DNA from: Eutreptiella sp. 'Long Island Sound 2002'
Taxonomy: Eukaryota > Euglenozoa > Euglenophyceae > Eutreptiales > Eutreptiaceae
Assembly: GCA_964036045.1 (NCBI GenBank)
Contig: OZ038382.1
Coordinates: 115,118,587 to 115,182,586, forward strand
Length of the DNA stretch: 64,000 bases
Reading direction: 5' to 3'
Part shown: positions 29,376 to 39,600 of the stretch, in pieces
Layout of the letters: each line of letters starts with the position of its first letter
Position numbering within the stretch: the stretch's first letter is position 1
Notes under the pieces: generated by a model
The model's database searches: none
Told to the model about the DNA's origin: nothing
Seen by the model: only the letters and a program-made list of their open reading frames with translations
Translations under genes and position numbers: made by a program

Positions 29376-30458
29376 TCACACGTTGCGCCATAGCTCCCAG
29401 TCTGGTGTGGGGCTCAGGGCCCTGTGCCCCCCGGGGTCGTCAGGCGATGCCCTGGGGAGCCGCACAAGGTGGACCCCCGTGATGGCGTTGACCTCCTGTG
29501 TTTGCAGGAAAGTGTGCACCCCGTCCCGCGCCCCGGGCGCCGGGAGGGGGGGGCTGGGCCCGGGCGCTGCCCCGTAGAGGTGGGTGGGGGTGACCCCTAG
29601 AGCCCGCTCCGGGTCCCCGCGGGGCGTGACCACGAGGAGGAGCAGGGGGGTGCCCGGGCGCTCTTGCCAGAGGACCTGCCCCCTGTTGTGGGCACCACTG
29701 GTCTTGCAGAGGGGGTGGGACAGGCGCGAGCTGGCCCAACCACGGGGCGCGTGTGTGGCTGGCGGGAGGATGGGACACCAGGTGGGCTCTCTGGGAAACG
29801 CCTCGCACACAACGGCGTATGGTGGGGTCCGCCTGGTGCCATCGTACACCGGGTTGGTTGGGTGGGGGCGGGTGGGTGTCTTGCCCGCGCCTTCCACGAA
29901 TATCATGACTTCGCCCATTTGCAAGCCCTCGTCCGCTGGCTGTAGAAGGTGGAGTGCCGCATCCAGTTCGGACACTCCTCCCGGGGAGGTGGCCCGCGCC
30001 TGGTTCAGATAAGGGGTCGTGTCCCTGGGGCAGCGTGTCCTCAGGGCGTGCAGCAGGGCTGGGGCGCTGCTGTGGAGCGGCGTGGCCAACCCAGCGCCCG
30101 TCAGCCGCAGGGTGTCCCCCATAGACAGGGGCCGGCCCGACCGGTTGGACGTGCACCACTCCATCCAATACCCGTAGGGGGCTGCCTCGGGGCCTCTGAG
30201 CCCCGGCTGGACGGCGTTGACGATCTGGTGCATTGCCGAGAGTAGCGTAGGGCCCCCTGCCCCGTTCAGGGCGCAGATGGCCCGAAAAGCAGCCTCGCCG
30301 AGGAAAGTCCTCGCGCTGCCCGCCTGGTCGTGCTGGGCGGCAGCGTGCGTCTCCTGCGCCTCCATCACCGCGTCCGCCACCAGGCTATGGAGGGTCGCCT
30401 CCTGCGCTTGGCGGCGGGCTCTGGCGTGCTCCGGCCAGTTCTCCCTTCGGCGAGGCAT
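29376..30458 (-). CDS. LINE-B ORF3: hypothetical 360-residue protein
   Basis: ATG at 30458 opens 360 codons without interruption, unusual in this decayed region. It starts 40 bases after the ORF2 stop (30500-30498). The N-terminal third is helical and charged (ENWPEHARARRQAQEATLHS, GEAAFRAICALNGAGG), the middle has LGDTLRLTGAGLATPLHSS-like sequence, and the end contains GTPLLLLVVTPRGDPERALG and ITGVHLVRLPR. No domain recognised. A third ORF downstream of ORF2 is not standard for LINEs; it could be an element protein or ORF1 of an adjacent LINE copy read in from the right. Confidence 0.5.
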   Translation of the reverse strand: MPRRRENWPEHARARRQAQEATLHSLVADAVMEAQETHAAAQHDQAGSARTFLGEAAFRAICALNGAGGPTLLSAMHQIVNAVQPGLRGPEAAPYGYWMEWCTSNRSGRPLSMGDTLRLTGAGLATPLHSSAPALLHALRTRCPRDTTPYLNQARATSPGGVSELDAALHLLQPADEGLQMGEVMIFVEGAGKTPTRPHPTNPVYDGTRRTPPYAVVCEAFPREPTWCPILPPATHAPRGWASSRLSHPLCKTSGAHNRGQVLWQERPGTPLLLLVVTPRGDPERALGVTPTHLYGAAPGPSPPLPAPGARDGVHTFLQTQEVNAITGVHLVRLPRASPDDPGGHRALSPTPDWELWRNV

Positions 30459-30497
30459 GGTGCTGTGGGCTCTGCAAGACGCGGCGTCGGGCGGCGG

Positions 30498-31992
30498 TCA
30501 GGGTGCGAACACGTGCGACAGCTGCGCGAGGGACGTTGGGTCCCACAGGTGCACGTGGATCCACAGGAGGGCGGCACCCGCGGGGCCCGCGTGGCCATGC
30601 GAGGGGGTTTGCGCGTCCCGGATGCGCCGGTGCAACGCCTCCTCTTCCGTGCGCCTGCGCGGGCCTGCAGGTGGTTCGGGCCAGGGGCACGCGGCCACCA
30701 CGGAGCACTGCGCGCACCTGTTGGCGCCCATCGCCGCGGCGGAGGACACCGCGTTGCATTTCCCGCAGAGGTGGCAGGTGTGTGAGAGGTGGGAGGCCGG
30801 CGACCAGGGGCCGAGGGGGCGGAGCCAGAGGTCATCCCACCGTTGGCGAAGGGGGTCCCAGAGCTCTAGCAGGCGGGCGCGGACAGGGTGTCCGTACTCC
30901 CTGCCGAGCGTTTTCTGCCCGACTACCCGCCACGTGTGGTCGGGAAGGAACCAGTGGTCGTGGAAGGCTGCGATGAGGTCAGCCCACGCCGGGCGGGGGG
31001 TCCCCAGCGCGCGCGTGGCGGCGCACCACCGGCCCGATTGGCGCCCACTCCTCGCCCACTATGCGGGCCTCCCACGCGGTCATGGAGCTGCGCCCGATGA
31101 TCCACGGCGAGAAGAGGGCGTCCTGCAGTCGCTTCGAGAAACCGACCGGCAGGTCCCGGTATGGGTGGGGGTCCTCTTGCAATGGACATTCCAAGGTGCC
31201 GTTCACGATGCGGCGGGAGGCCATGAAGCCCCCGCCAGGGCGCGGGGGGGGGGGGTGTTGCCCTCTGCTGCGATGAGCCATCGTTGCACCCGAGCCTCTG
31301 CCCTTGGGGGCTCGCGGAGGAGTTCCTCCGTTTGGTGATTGCGGAGCTCCCACACGAAGTCTCCCAGCCGGAGCATGTGCCAGAGGAAATTTTCCACAGA
31401 GGTCCCTCCTGGCGGGTCGTAGCGGGCGATCGCCCGGAGCTAAGCTTCTGCCGCCTCGGGTACCAGTCCAGAGCAGAAGACTTCTGTCCATTTGGCGCCC
31501 GCAGAGCACCATGAAGCCACCCATGGAGCCTTGTCCCCGGACGGGAGCCGACGGGCCGCCTCTTGCACCGCCTGGCGGTAGTGGGGCCAGAGGAGCCGGG
31601 AGTGGGCGCGGCATACATGCATGTGTACCGGGGCCTCCTCCGGGCCACCGCAGAGGAGGCTCAGCTGCGGGAGGATTGCGACGCATTAGAGCCACTCCTT
31701 CCAGCTGCGGAGCCTGCGCTGCACTGGGGTGTGGCCATCTCTGGCCCGCAGCGCCTGGTGGTTGGTGCCCACCGCGGTGAGGTCCCGTGCGTGGACGTAG
31801 GCCGTTGCGTCGGCCGAGCCCAGGGGTGTGTGCCCTCGGTGCGTCAGCGCATGGTCCAGCTGTGCCTGCTGCGCAACCGTGCTGAGCGTCCGCATTGTGG
31901 GGGGTCGCAGTTCCAGGTGGCGGTCTCTACCGGCGACTATGAGTTGGGCGTGGCTGGGACCCGGGGGCGTGTTGTGCAGGACGGTGTCCTGG
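30498..31992 (-). pseudogene. LINE-B ORF2 C-terminal part, separated from its RT by the gypsy insertion
   Basis: Reading leftward from the insertion point the sequence continues the RNase H end and linker (MRTLSTVAQQAQLDHALTHR at 31895). A zinc-finger region LLCGGPEEAPVHMHVC and RLLWPHYRQAVQEAARRL follow a TAG at 31688-31686. Then comes VENFLWHMLRLGDFVWELRN (about 31400), the usual LINE tail after the finger. A further ~300 codons include SSMTAWEARIVGEEWAPIG and a second Cys cluster TCHLCGKCNAVSS / NRCAQC (about 30790-30700), stopping at 30498. Several frame changes show decay. Confidence 0.65.
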
Positions 31993-31997
31993 GACGC
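31993..31997. repeat. left target-site duplication of the gypsy element (GACGC)
   Basis: GACGC directly precedes the 5' LTR and recurs directly after the 3' LTR at 42776-42780. Reading the LINE-B minus strand with one copy of the pentamer gives an uninterrupted frame across the site (ADWVA from the right side, then S-Q-D-T from the left). This supports both the duplication and the nested insertion. Confidence 0.85.
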
Positions 31998-32706
31998 AGT
32001 AAGAAAAAGTCACTGCCATGTCTTTCTTGGAGGGCTTGATCCAGGCCAAGCCCCCCTTAAAACCCTTTTGTTGATGCTAAGACTAACTTAAGTATTTTTA
32101 TCTCTCCTTTGAAGCCTTAAGTACACTTCTCAAAGTAACTAGGGTTGTAACCCTAGCCCGCCCCATGAATTTCACCCCTACCACTCAACTGAGCGGAGGT
32201 ACCTTCCTTCATGGAGGATATACCGAAATACAATAGGCATTTCATGCTTGAGGCCTTGGAGGTTAAGCCTAGTGGTCTCCCACCCCAAGACCCCTATACT
32301 CAATTGTTTCTACCACTTATTTTGGTTCTACTTTCTAACTGTTTCTGAATTCAGTTGCTTGGCCAAGTCATTTTCTGTGTTGGCCTGACATCTATGCCCC
32401 ACATTCCCAACCACCACCATTTCACCCAGAAGAGTGCACATGAAGTGCCTGATGCTATCTTGAAGGCCAGAGTCAGTCCAGTTTTCATATAAAATCTTTT
32501 GTATTATCCATTTGTGATTGAATCTTTGTGTTTATACCTGCATTGTCTATCTGCAGCCCTTCTGTGTTACACTGGATTTCAAAACTATTCATTCATTCGA
32601 TCCACATCCTGTTCTTGCTCTACTTGCTGCTTTGGTTTGGGTTTTCAACTTCAAAACCTGCAGGATTTCATCAAAATATCTAGGGCATCAATCAAGGACA
32701 TCTTTC
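31998..32706 (+). repeat. 5' LTR of the gypsy element
   Basis: It starts AGTAAGAAAAAG and ends CATCTTTC, and matches 42065-42775 along its whole length. By eye, differences are concentrated in the first ~200 bp. The termini are not the canonical TG...CA. Short ORFs inside (32499-32750) are shared with the 3' LTR and are not genes. Confidence 0.9.
32486..32495 (+). promoter_or_regulatory. candidate TATA box in the LTR
   Basis: CATATAAAAT lies about 220 bp before the LTR end and is repeated in the 3' LTR at about 42554. It is the best TATA-like element for a transcript start, but no other promoter element is evident. Confidence 0.3.
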
Positions 32707-32717
32707 CGGTAGCAGAA
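32707..32717 (+). promoter_or_regulatory. primer-binding site, initiator-Met tRNA type
   Basis: Directly after the 5' LTR, CGGTAGCAGAA matches TGGTAGCAGAG, the complement of the 3' end of eukaryotic initiator-methionine tRNA, over about nine bases. The first base is C where T is expected. Confidence 0.6.
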
Positions 32718-32756
32718 ACAGTCCCTTGTGACCTTTTGGACCGACCCTGAGAAGGA

Positions 32757-34683
32757 GTGCAGCACACAAGGCTCAACAACATGTTCATCATGTCCAGGCC
32801 AAGCGTCAGGACCTGGCCCATAAGAACTGTCCAAGTACAAATGGGCAGCATGGCCCACCCTATGAGTGAACCACCTTACCGAGCTCCACATCTCAGTGGC
32901 GCATCTCGGTCCCAAGGAGATCCAGATCGCAGAAGGGCGGAAGAAAATACCACCCTTGCCACCGCCTTAGCGGCCCACGGTGGAGACAGCCTGCATCATC
33001 TCCACAGGCGCGTAGCAGCCTCAGTCTCCCGATTCGCCTGTCCGTCATCATCCTCAACAGCGATTGGAGGCCCTGAGGAAAACGAGGAACTAAGGAAGAA
33101 AATGGATGAATACATCCTCCATGAGGAGTACTACAAATCCATTTGTGGGGAAGATGGGGAGGAGCCATTGGCAGTACACGGATCCAGACCACGTACAGAC
33201 CTAGGGTCCTACACACACTCTGGCCCGGCCTCTGACAGAGGCGAGACAGCATCCCTGCCAAGACGACGGAGAAGGGAGTAACCAAGAGCATGTTGTCCAA
33301 CGCCAAGGGCTCCCAAAGTAGGTCCGACTCGAGTTGAGGGACAACATCATCCAAGGCCAACCTACGGTGCCCTGGATCATACGGCCGAACTGCTGACCAA
33401 ACTTCTGTCTGAATCAGAAGATTCACATGTGACGGCCCTATCGGAGGCCATTAAGGCGAAGCTGGGTATTGCAGAACCCTTACCCAAGCCAGAGTTGTCC
33501 TCCCCCTCCCCCGGACTGAGTAACCTGGCCGATGATCTTAAGAGATCAAGAATCCCGAGGCTGTTGCCTAAGGTCACCTGCCCCAGCCCCTTTCACCCCC
33601 GTGCCAGGACAGTCCCTGTCGCTGAACTACAGGACGTGCCTGTGACAGAGACTGAGAAAAGAGGGCTGTCAGCCTTGGCACCTCTTGCCGGCCTATCACC
33701 TTCTGGCCCAGCTCCGGGGGGTTGGAAGACGGGCAGACCTATTTTTTTGGTGCATGGGGGTTGCCCCCCGGCGAACATAACAAGACGGGCAGACCTATTG
33801 CCCAGGCAGACAGCCAGCTGGAACTGCCGGAGTTCGACCCCAAAAATCTGCCCGAACGGGCAGAAGAATTTGCGGAGTTTCTTTTGCTGACTGGCCAATC
33901 CCATGTGGATGTGGCCACCAAAAAATCACTGTTGAAACGCTCATGCAAAATCAAATTTTTGCAACAACAAGTGAAACAGATTGTGAAAACCTGTTCCACC
34001 TGGGCAGAGGTACTCCAGAGGTTTATGAGACTGACCTCAGTGTGCGCACACAGATAGAGGAGCTACCTACGCTCCCTGAGTTTCCTTCCACTGCGCGAAT
34101 CTCTGAATACGTGTGCGACTTGAAGTATCTGTTTTCGCGGATGAACGTGGGCTCCTACGGAGCCACTGAGCCCCACCTGTGGCTCATGAGTAAGATCCCC
34201 CAACGTACGTGGGATAATTGCCGCTCTACCTCTGAGAGGAACAGTAGGACCCACTCGTATGATGAACTGGTGGACCTCTTGATTGAGCCAGCTCTTGAGA
34301 GGGAGAATGACTCCCACATGGAGAAATTCCTCAAGAAGCACTTGGGTCGAGGTGGTACCCCTACCCCCGAACGTGGCGAAGGGAAAGGGCCTAAAAATCC
34401 CACTAACACCAACCAGGGAGTTGGTAAAGGGAGAGGTAACCTATGTGCCATGAATGAGGTTAAGGCTGATGCAGGTACACCCCCTCTGTTCTACTGCAAA
34501 CCTGTCAATGACAAGGGGGGGCCTTGTCATGCTTCTGACTGCGATCACCGCCGTAGCTGTATGCTGCGGATGAAACAACAGCAGCATACCAAGGATGTGA
34601 AACCTGTGACCCATCAGGATCATTTGAGGTGTACCATCACCTGTGGCTATTGTGGCAAAGGTCGTCACTAAGAAGACAAATGT
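32757..34683 (+). pseudogene. gypsy gag: capsid region and interrupted CCHC zinc knuckle
   Basis: Successive frames carry an N-terminal acidic region (EENEELRKKMDEYILHEEYY), LTKLLSESEDSH with KAKLGIAEPLPKPE, a capsid-like region (FDPKNLPERAEEFAEFLLLT, TCSTWAEVLQRF) and, after another frame change near 34022, YETDLSVRTQIEELPTLPEF and THSYDELVDLLIEPALERE. The knuckle reads CGYCGKGRH, then an in-frame TAA (34669-34671), then EDKC: a C-x2-C-x4-H-x4-C with a stop inside its last spacer. Other breaks: TAA 33279-33281 and a 56-bp insertion at 33744-33799. Gag packages the element RNA. Confidence 0.75.
33726..33799 (+). repeat. 18-bp direct repeats flanking a 38-bp insert inside gag
   Basis: AAGACGGGCAGACCTATT occurs at 33726-33743 and 33782-33799. 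The 38 bases between (33744-33781) start with a T-run and contain GGGGG-TTG-CCCCC, a 5-bp hairpin. The offset of 56 bp changes the frame from the 33429 phase to the 33722 phase, exactly where the gag signal shifts. No GT is available within the repeat, so this is not a GT-AG intron. Confidence 0.85.
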
Positions 34684-35351
34684 CACATAAAGAAACGCGA
34701 GAGTGATAAACTCAAGCGTCAGGAGGCCGAACGCCAGAAGACCCAAACACCCACCAAAAACCTCCAGAATGGGGATAAGGGTGGTAAGAGAGGTGGCAAG
34801 GGGGGTGGCAAAAATGGACCCCCTAACCCCCAGAGGCGTCATGAGCGCTTGCTACACCCTCTCCCGCTGCTACACCCCCTCCTGCCGCAGGTGATCCCAG
34901 GAAGCGCCCACAGGGGGATAACGCTACCCCTGAGGGGAATAACTCAAAGAAGAGACGCTTTGCCTGGATGGCCAGGTCCCTCATAGCTGCAGGGGTGGGC
35001 GTCAAGTTCCCTGATGAGGAGTAGGGGGGCGGCTCCGAAGAGAAGGACTTGGTTTTCTGGATCCTCCTGAAAATCGGGGATCAAGTTGTTCGAGCGGTGC
35101 TTGACACCGGTGCAACACTTTCCATAGTGGCCCGGCGCCTGCTAAAGACCTTCAAGAAAACTAAGACCGTGGCCATTAGAGTAGGGGATGGGCGTACCAT
35201 CCATTCCTTGGGGGGGGTCGATGTGACTATATGCCTGGGCGACGAAACCGTGACCCAACACTGCAGAGTGCTGGACACCGACGCCTTTGACATCGTCATT
35301 GGTACAGACTTCCTACGAAGAAACCCCCAGGTGAAAATGCTGTCTCTCTAG
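34684..35351 (+). pseudogene. gypsy basic linker and aspartic protease
   Basis: After the knuckle a basic Gly/Lys-rich stretch (DKGGKRGGKGGGKNG) changes frame near 34850 into KKRRFAWMARSLIAAGVGVK, reaches a TAG at 35022-35024, and continues in frame as the protease. Key motifs are VVRAVLDTGATLSIVARR (catalytic DTGA at 35103-35114) and DAFDIVIGTDFLRR (the hydrophobic-GTDF motif near the end). Retropepsins of this kind cleave the Gag-Pol polyprotein. The frame ends at TAG 35349-35351 and resumes in the same phase. Confidence 0.85.
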
Positions 35352-35990
35352 CGCCTCCATTCTTTGCACTGCAACTTTGGCAGTGGGCTGTTCTCCGTAC
35401 CTTTGGAGGTGTCAGGACGAAAAGTGTCTGGACTGCACTACGCATCCAAGACTAACTATCGTACTGAAAACTACCAATTGGCCCGTCACGTTCTTGAAAA
35501 TGGACTGGCGGCCATTCAGGTAAGCCTGGATGAGATCCAGGTGGAATTGTTTGCGAGCCAACAACAGCATATCATGCAGTTGTAGTGCTCGAAACAATTG
35601 AACAATGCTTTCCGTTTCTTCTGGAAAGCAATGGGCCTAGCGTATGCTAACCCTCCCTTCCCCCTGCTCGCGAAGGTTCTAACCAAAATCGCTTATGAGG
35701 GAGGAAGGGTTTTCATGTGCACCCCTGACTGGGGCTGCTCTGGTGAACATGCTTACTGGCGCCGTATGCTAGATCGAATGACCGTGGGAAGAGTGTAACT
35801 CCCTGACGGCCCCATCTATGTGCCTGAGGACTCAGACACAGCTATGCAGGCCCCCTTAGTGGGCCAGTTTCCTGTCCATCGTCGATGGATCTCCCAATCC
35901 TGTACCCCTGTGTGACCTAGACCAGGTGCTACTGAAAGAGGTCATGGCCGAAAATCGTGGCTTGACCCTTTCTGATCTCAAAAATTGATC
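35352..35990 (+). pseudogene. gypsy inter-domain with ELFAS...NPPF motif, between protease and RT
   Basis: In the protease frame, interrupted by TAG 35583-35585 and TAA 35796-35798, the sequence reads QVELFASQQQHIMQL, NNAFRFFWKAMG, AYANPPFPLLAKVLTKIAYE and GRVFMCTPDW. D/E-LFAS followed by a conserved aromatic segment and an [AN]PPF..L..VL..K motif occurs after RNase H in tyrosine-recombinase (DIRS-like) retroelements; NPPF also resembles the catalytic loop of amino-methyltransferases. Here it lies before RT, which is not the textbook Ty3/gypsy order. After a frame change near 35870 the sequence continues as LLKEVMAENRGLTLSDLKN with TGA at 35986-35988. Confidence 0.55.
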
Positions 35991-37635
35991 TCCTGAGCAC
36001 CTATCTGCCACACTTACAGGGTGTGAGTCTCCCGATGACTATCTGGAACCTGCAGCTGTAAAGGAGGATGCTGACGACCAGCCGTCTGAGATCGCCAGCA
36101 CTATCCCTCCTGTTGATCCCAGCTGTGTTGACCTAAAACACAGTGCCTTCCTAGCCCAGCTGTTGCTAGAGGAGGTAGATCTAGATTCAACCCCTGAGCC
36201 CACTTCCCCTGTAGGGAAGCCAGTGCTACACATGCAGCCTATACACACAGGTGAACCCGTGGCCCGGAGTGCTGATGCTCTGGCGCGGCCTGCTGCTAAT
36301 AACATGCCATTGTCTGAGCATGACACTCAGGAATTCCGGCGGCTGTTATACCTGAAGGCCGAAGGTATTGAGCGCCAAGAGCGGCTGCAATACCTCAGAC
36401 AGACCTGGAAATCCTCCATCTGGTCTGAGGAGGACGATGATTCCTATACGCTGCCTGATCCTGAGATACTGCTAGTGTATTCTCTGCATTATGGGCAGCA
36501 ATGTCCCCCTGAGTGGGACGATGGTTCTGTGCCTGCCGAAACTGCTGAACGGCAGAAAAGGAAAGAACATGGAAAGAACAACCTCCATGCTGAGGAGGAT
36601 TTCCTGCAGAAACTCGAGAGTCTTAACCTTGACCCCCGACTGAGGAAACTGCTGATAACCTATGAGGAGGTGTTTCATGCCTTGCTGCCTCCCCTCTCTT
36701 GTAAAAAACTGGTCCAGACGGACCTGAAACTGAAACCTGAATTTGAAAAGACGCGTTGTCCCCGTCCCGCTCCACAGGAACAGGTTGAAGAAATCGGGCG
36801 CCAGATCCAGGAATGTATTGATGCTGGCCTCGTTGAAGAAAAGAAGCAGGGGGACTACCCCCATCACCGCAGTCCCTGTTCCTTGGTTGCCAAACCAGGG
36901 TCGACTGCCCTACGACTGGTTGTTGACTATGGTGAGGTCAACAAGAAAACCCAGAACCACTCAGGGAGTATTCCTAACTTGGAAAATACCCTGGAGCGTA
37001 TTGCCAAATGCAGGTACACGACCAAAATGGACAAACGCTCTGGTTTCTGGCAGGTGGACCTAACCACCGCAGCTCAGGAGCTGCTGGCTTTTATAACCCC
37101 TAAGGGCCGCGTCTTTAAGTGGAAGGTTATGCCCTTCGGGGTGGCTAATGCCCCAGCGCTCTTCCAGGAGCTAATGAACAAAATTTTGTACATAATGATG
37201 CGCAGGCCTCTAGTACAGGAGTTGATTTCTCGGGGTGCAGAAATGGAGGCTCACATCGACGACGTGAGTTTGAGTACTAATACCCAAGAGGACCATGTCT
37301 TTCGCCTCCGTGAATTTTTCATTGTCTGTCAAGAAAACCATCTCGGAATCAAACTCGAAAAATGTGAGTTTATGAAAGAGGAGATGGAATATTTGGGTTT
37401 CGACGTGGGGTATGGTTGGTGGAAACCAGCCGCGTCTAAGATGCAGCCCCTACAGGACATGCAGATTCGCGATGACCCTAAGAAGGGTCTACACGACGTG
37501 AGGAGTTTTGTGGGCGCCTGTAATTTCTATCGGTGTCACATCCACAACTTTACTTACTCCTCTGCCCCCCTCACTGACCTAATCAAGAAAACTGGAGGTA
37601 GACCGCCAGAGAGGAAGAGTGTTTCCAGGAGTTGA
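35991..37635 (+). pseudogene. gypsy reverse transcriptase
   Basis: The longest intact frame of the element (ATG at 36163, about 490 codons). A ~230-residue acidic leader precedes RT. RT motifs: SPCSLVAKPGSTALRLVVDY, KMDKRSGFWQVDLTTAAQ (motif A, catalytic Asp), FKWKVMPFGVANAPALFQEL (motif B region), EAHIDDVSLST (motif C; HIDD in place of YVDD, 37252-37263), HLGIKLEKCEFMKEEMEYLGF (motifs D and E). The signal leaves this frame near 37590 in the connection domain. RT copies the element RNA in the cytoplasmic particle. Confidence 0.9.
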
Positions 37636-38351
37636 AGAAGCAGATTGCCTCCTCCAACTGCCTGGGAGTACCCCGCCCTGAGGACGAGATAGTCCTGATC
37701 ACTGATGCCAGCGATGTAGGGGGGGGTGGTATGATCTACCAATGGCAGGAGCTTAACCCCGCTGAGCTAACCCACTGCCATTATCGTACTAGTGGACTGA
37801 ACCGTGATGGTTCGTTGAAACATGACTATCCTACCAGTGAGTGGCGACTGGTGCCACTGGGACACTGGAATTGGAAATGGAACCAAGCGCGTTCCAATTA
37901 CAGCGCCTATGACCAGGAGCTCCTGGGCGGTATGTTGGTGCTTTCGTCACACTCCAGACTCCTGGGATTTAACCCTATTGTCTAGCTGTGTGACCAGGAG
38001 CCTGTGAGGTCTTTTCAGAAGGGCCCACCACCAGAGAAAGCAAAGCTAAAACGGTGGTGGACTTACCTGAGTCAGTTCAGCCTGACAGTGCATCATATCC
38101 CCAGAATAAAGAATGAACTGTCTGACTATATATCGCGCAACAACTTCGATGCGCTTATAGGTGAGAGCTCTGAGGCGCTCGCCAGAGAGGCTTTCCAGCG
38201 TATGGATGTCCAGCTTGACCTGTCCATGCGCACTGCTGGAATCCTGGAGGGTTGGAGTCTAACTGACTATCAGTCAGAGTATAAAGAAATACTCCAAACC
38301 CTCAGCACTGGTCTCGACGCCCTCTCATTGACGGGCACCAGTGGTAGATAA
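37598..38351 (+). pseudogene. gypsy RNase H
   Basis: The frame starting near 37598 contains AREEECFQELKKQIASSN and then IVLITDASDVGGGGMIYQW, the first RNase H strand with its catalytic Asp. NYSAYDQELLGGMLVL supplies the catalytic Glu, and after a TAG at 37983-37985 comes LCDQEPVRSFQKG with the third Asp, followed by KRWWTYLSQFSLTVHHIPRI and NELSDYISR with the final Asp. The TAG probably replaces a Trp codon (NPIV-stop-LCDQEP). The frame ends at TAA 38349-38351. Confidence 0.85.
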
Positions 38352-39600
38352 ACAATCAGTACCTCTTCTACCCGGACCGTATTGCTGTGCCTGAGGCACG
38401 GCTTGATGGGTGCCAACAGTGGTCCCATCTCAGTTCTGGTCACACTGGCGCTAATCGCTCAGTGGACTTCTTCCGTGAGTGTTTCTACTCTAGTCTAACC
38501 CTGACTGAACTGAGGTCGCGTGTGCAGACCATTGTGGATGCTTGTGGCTGTCATGCCATCAAGCAGAGCAACAGTAGGGATAGGGGCCTGATCTCCAGCT
38601 TACCCATACCCTATTGTGCTAACTCTCTTCTCTACGTGGATTTCATCCACGGCCTACCACGATTCGGCGGCTATGATAGTTGCCTACTGGTCACCTGTGG
38701 TCTATCTCGCTTCACCCGTGTGTTCTCTTGCAATAAGAAAATCACAGGTGAGCAGACTGTGAAAAAGCTGGTCGAATAATGTTTCGAACCCTATGGAGCA
38801 CCTAAGCAGGTGCACTCTGATGAGGATGTACGCATCCGCAGTGACACTGGGTGGTAGAAACGGGTGCTAAAAGCGCTCAACGTGGAGGTAACCACAGTTG
38901 TGCCCTATACCCACACGTCTAACCCTCTCTGTGACAGACAGAACCGTGTGGTGGAGCAAAACTTAAGAATCCTGATGAAACAGGAGCGTACCAAGCACTG
39001 GGTACGCCTAGTGCCCTGGGCAGTGCTGACCATGAACTCACAGCGGAGCTCCTCTACGGGTTTCACCCCCCACGAACTGTTCCATGGAGGACGACCTGCT
39101 TGGTTCTTTAAAACCCCCTTTCCTGAGGACTTCAAAAGCCCTGTCGGAGATTGGCTGGAACACAAGCAGTCTCTGGCTAACCAGGCTGGGACTAACCTGA
39201 GACACATTTGTGACCGTGAACTGAGCCGACGGAACCTCCTACGGCGACCTGCCAGCTTCAAGGTTCGTGACCTTGTTTTGGTACACCATTCACGCCTACC
39301 CTCCTGGCCACGTAACTGCCTACAGGACCCTTATTTTGGACCCTATCGTATCTTCAGGATAGATGGATCCAGGATCCATGTCAGGTGCAGTCCACGTCTA
39401 GGTGGTGAACTGCTGTGTGCACCTAAACAGTTGAGGCACTATCCCTTCCCTGACCATTTGTCTTGGGATGAGTGGCGCCTCAGCGACAGTGAGGTCGAGC
39501 GTATAGACTTAGAGAACGCTGCCAGTCCAGAGGAGGCAGACGAACTCGAAGAGATGACTGCCGATGAGATGGCAGTCGATGGTTACTACGTGGTTGCAGG
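38352..39600 (+). pseudogene. gypsy integrase
   Basis: The frame starting near 38352 has FYPDRIAVPEARLDG, a His-His motif HLSSGHTGANRSV and a Cys pair VDACGCHAIKQ (HHCC-type zinc domain). The catalytic core has LYVDFIHGLPRFGGYDS (first Asp), HSDEDVRI (second Asp) and NRVVEQNLRILMK (Glu). Stops TAA 38777-38779 and TAG 38855-38857 interrupt it. The C-terminal domain keeps SFKVRDLVLVHHSRLPSW, DPYFGPYRIFRIDGSRIHVR and ELLCAPKQLRHYP. It would insert the cDNA copy into the host genome. Confidence 0.9.

Noticed and set aside
33744-33799. Insertion in gag as a spliceosomal intron
   Set aside because: No position within the 18-bp repeat gives GT...AG boundaries that restore the frame.
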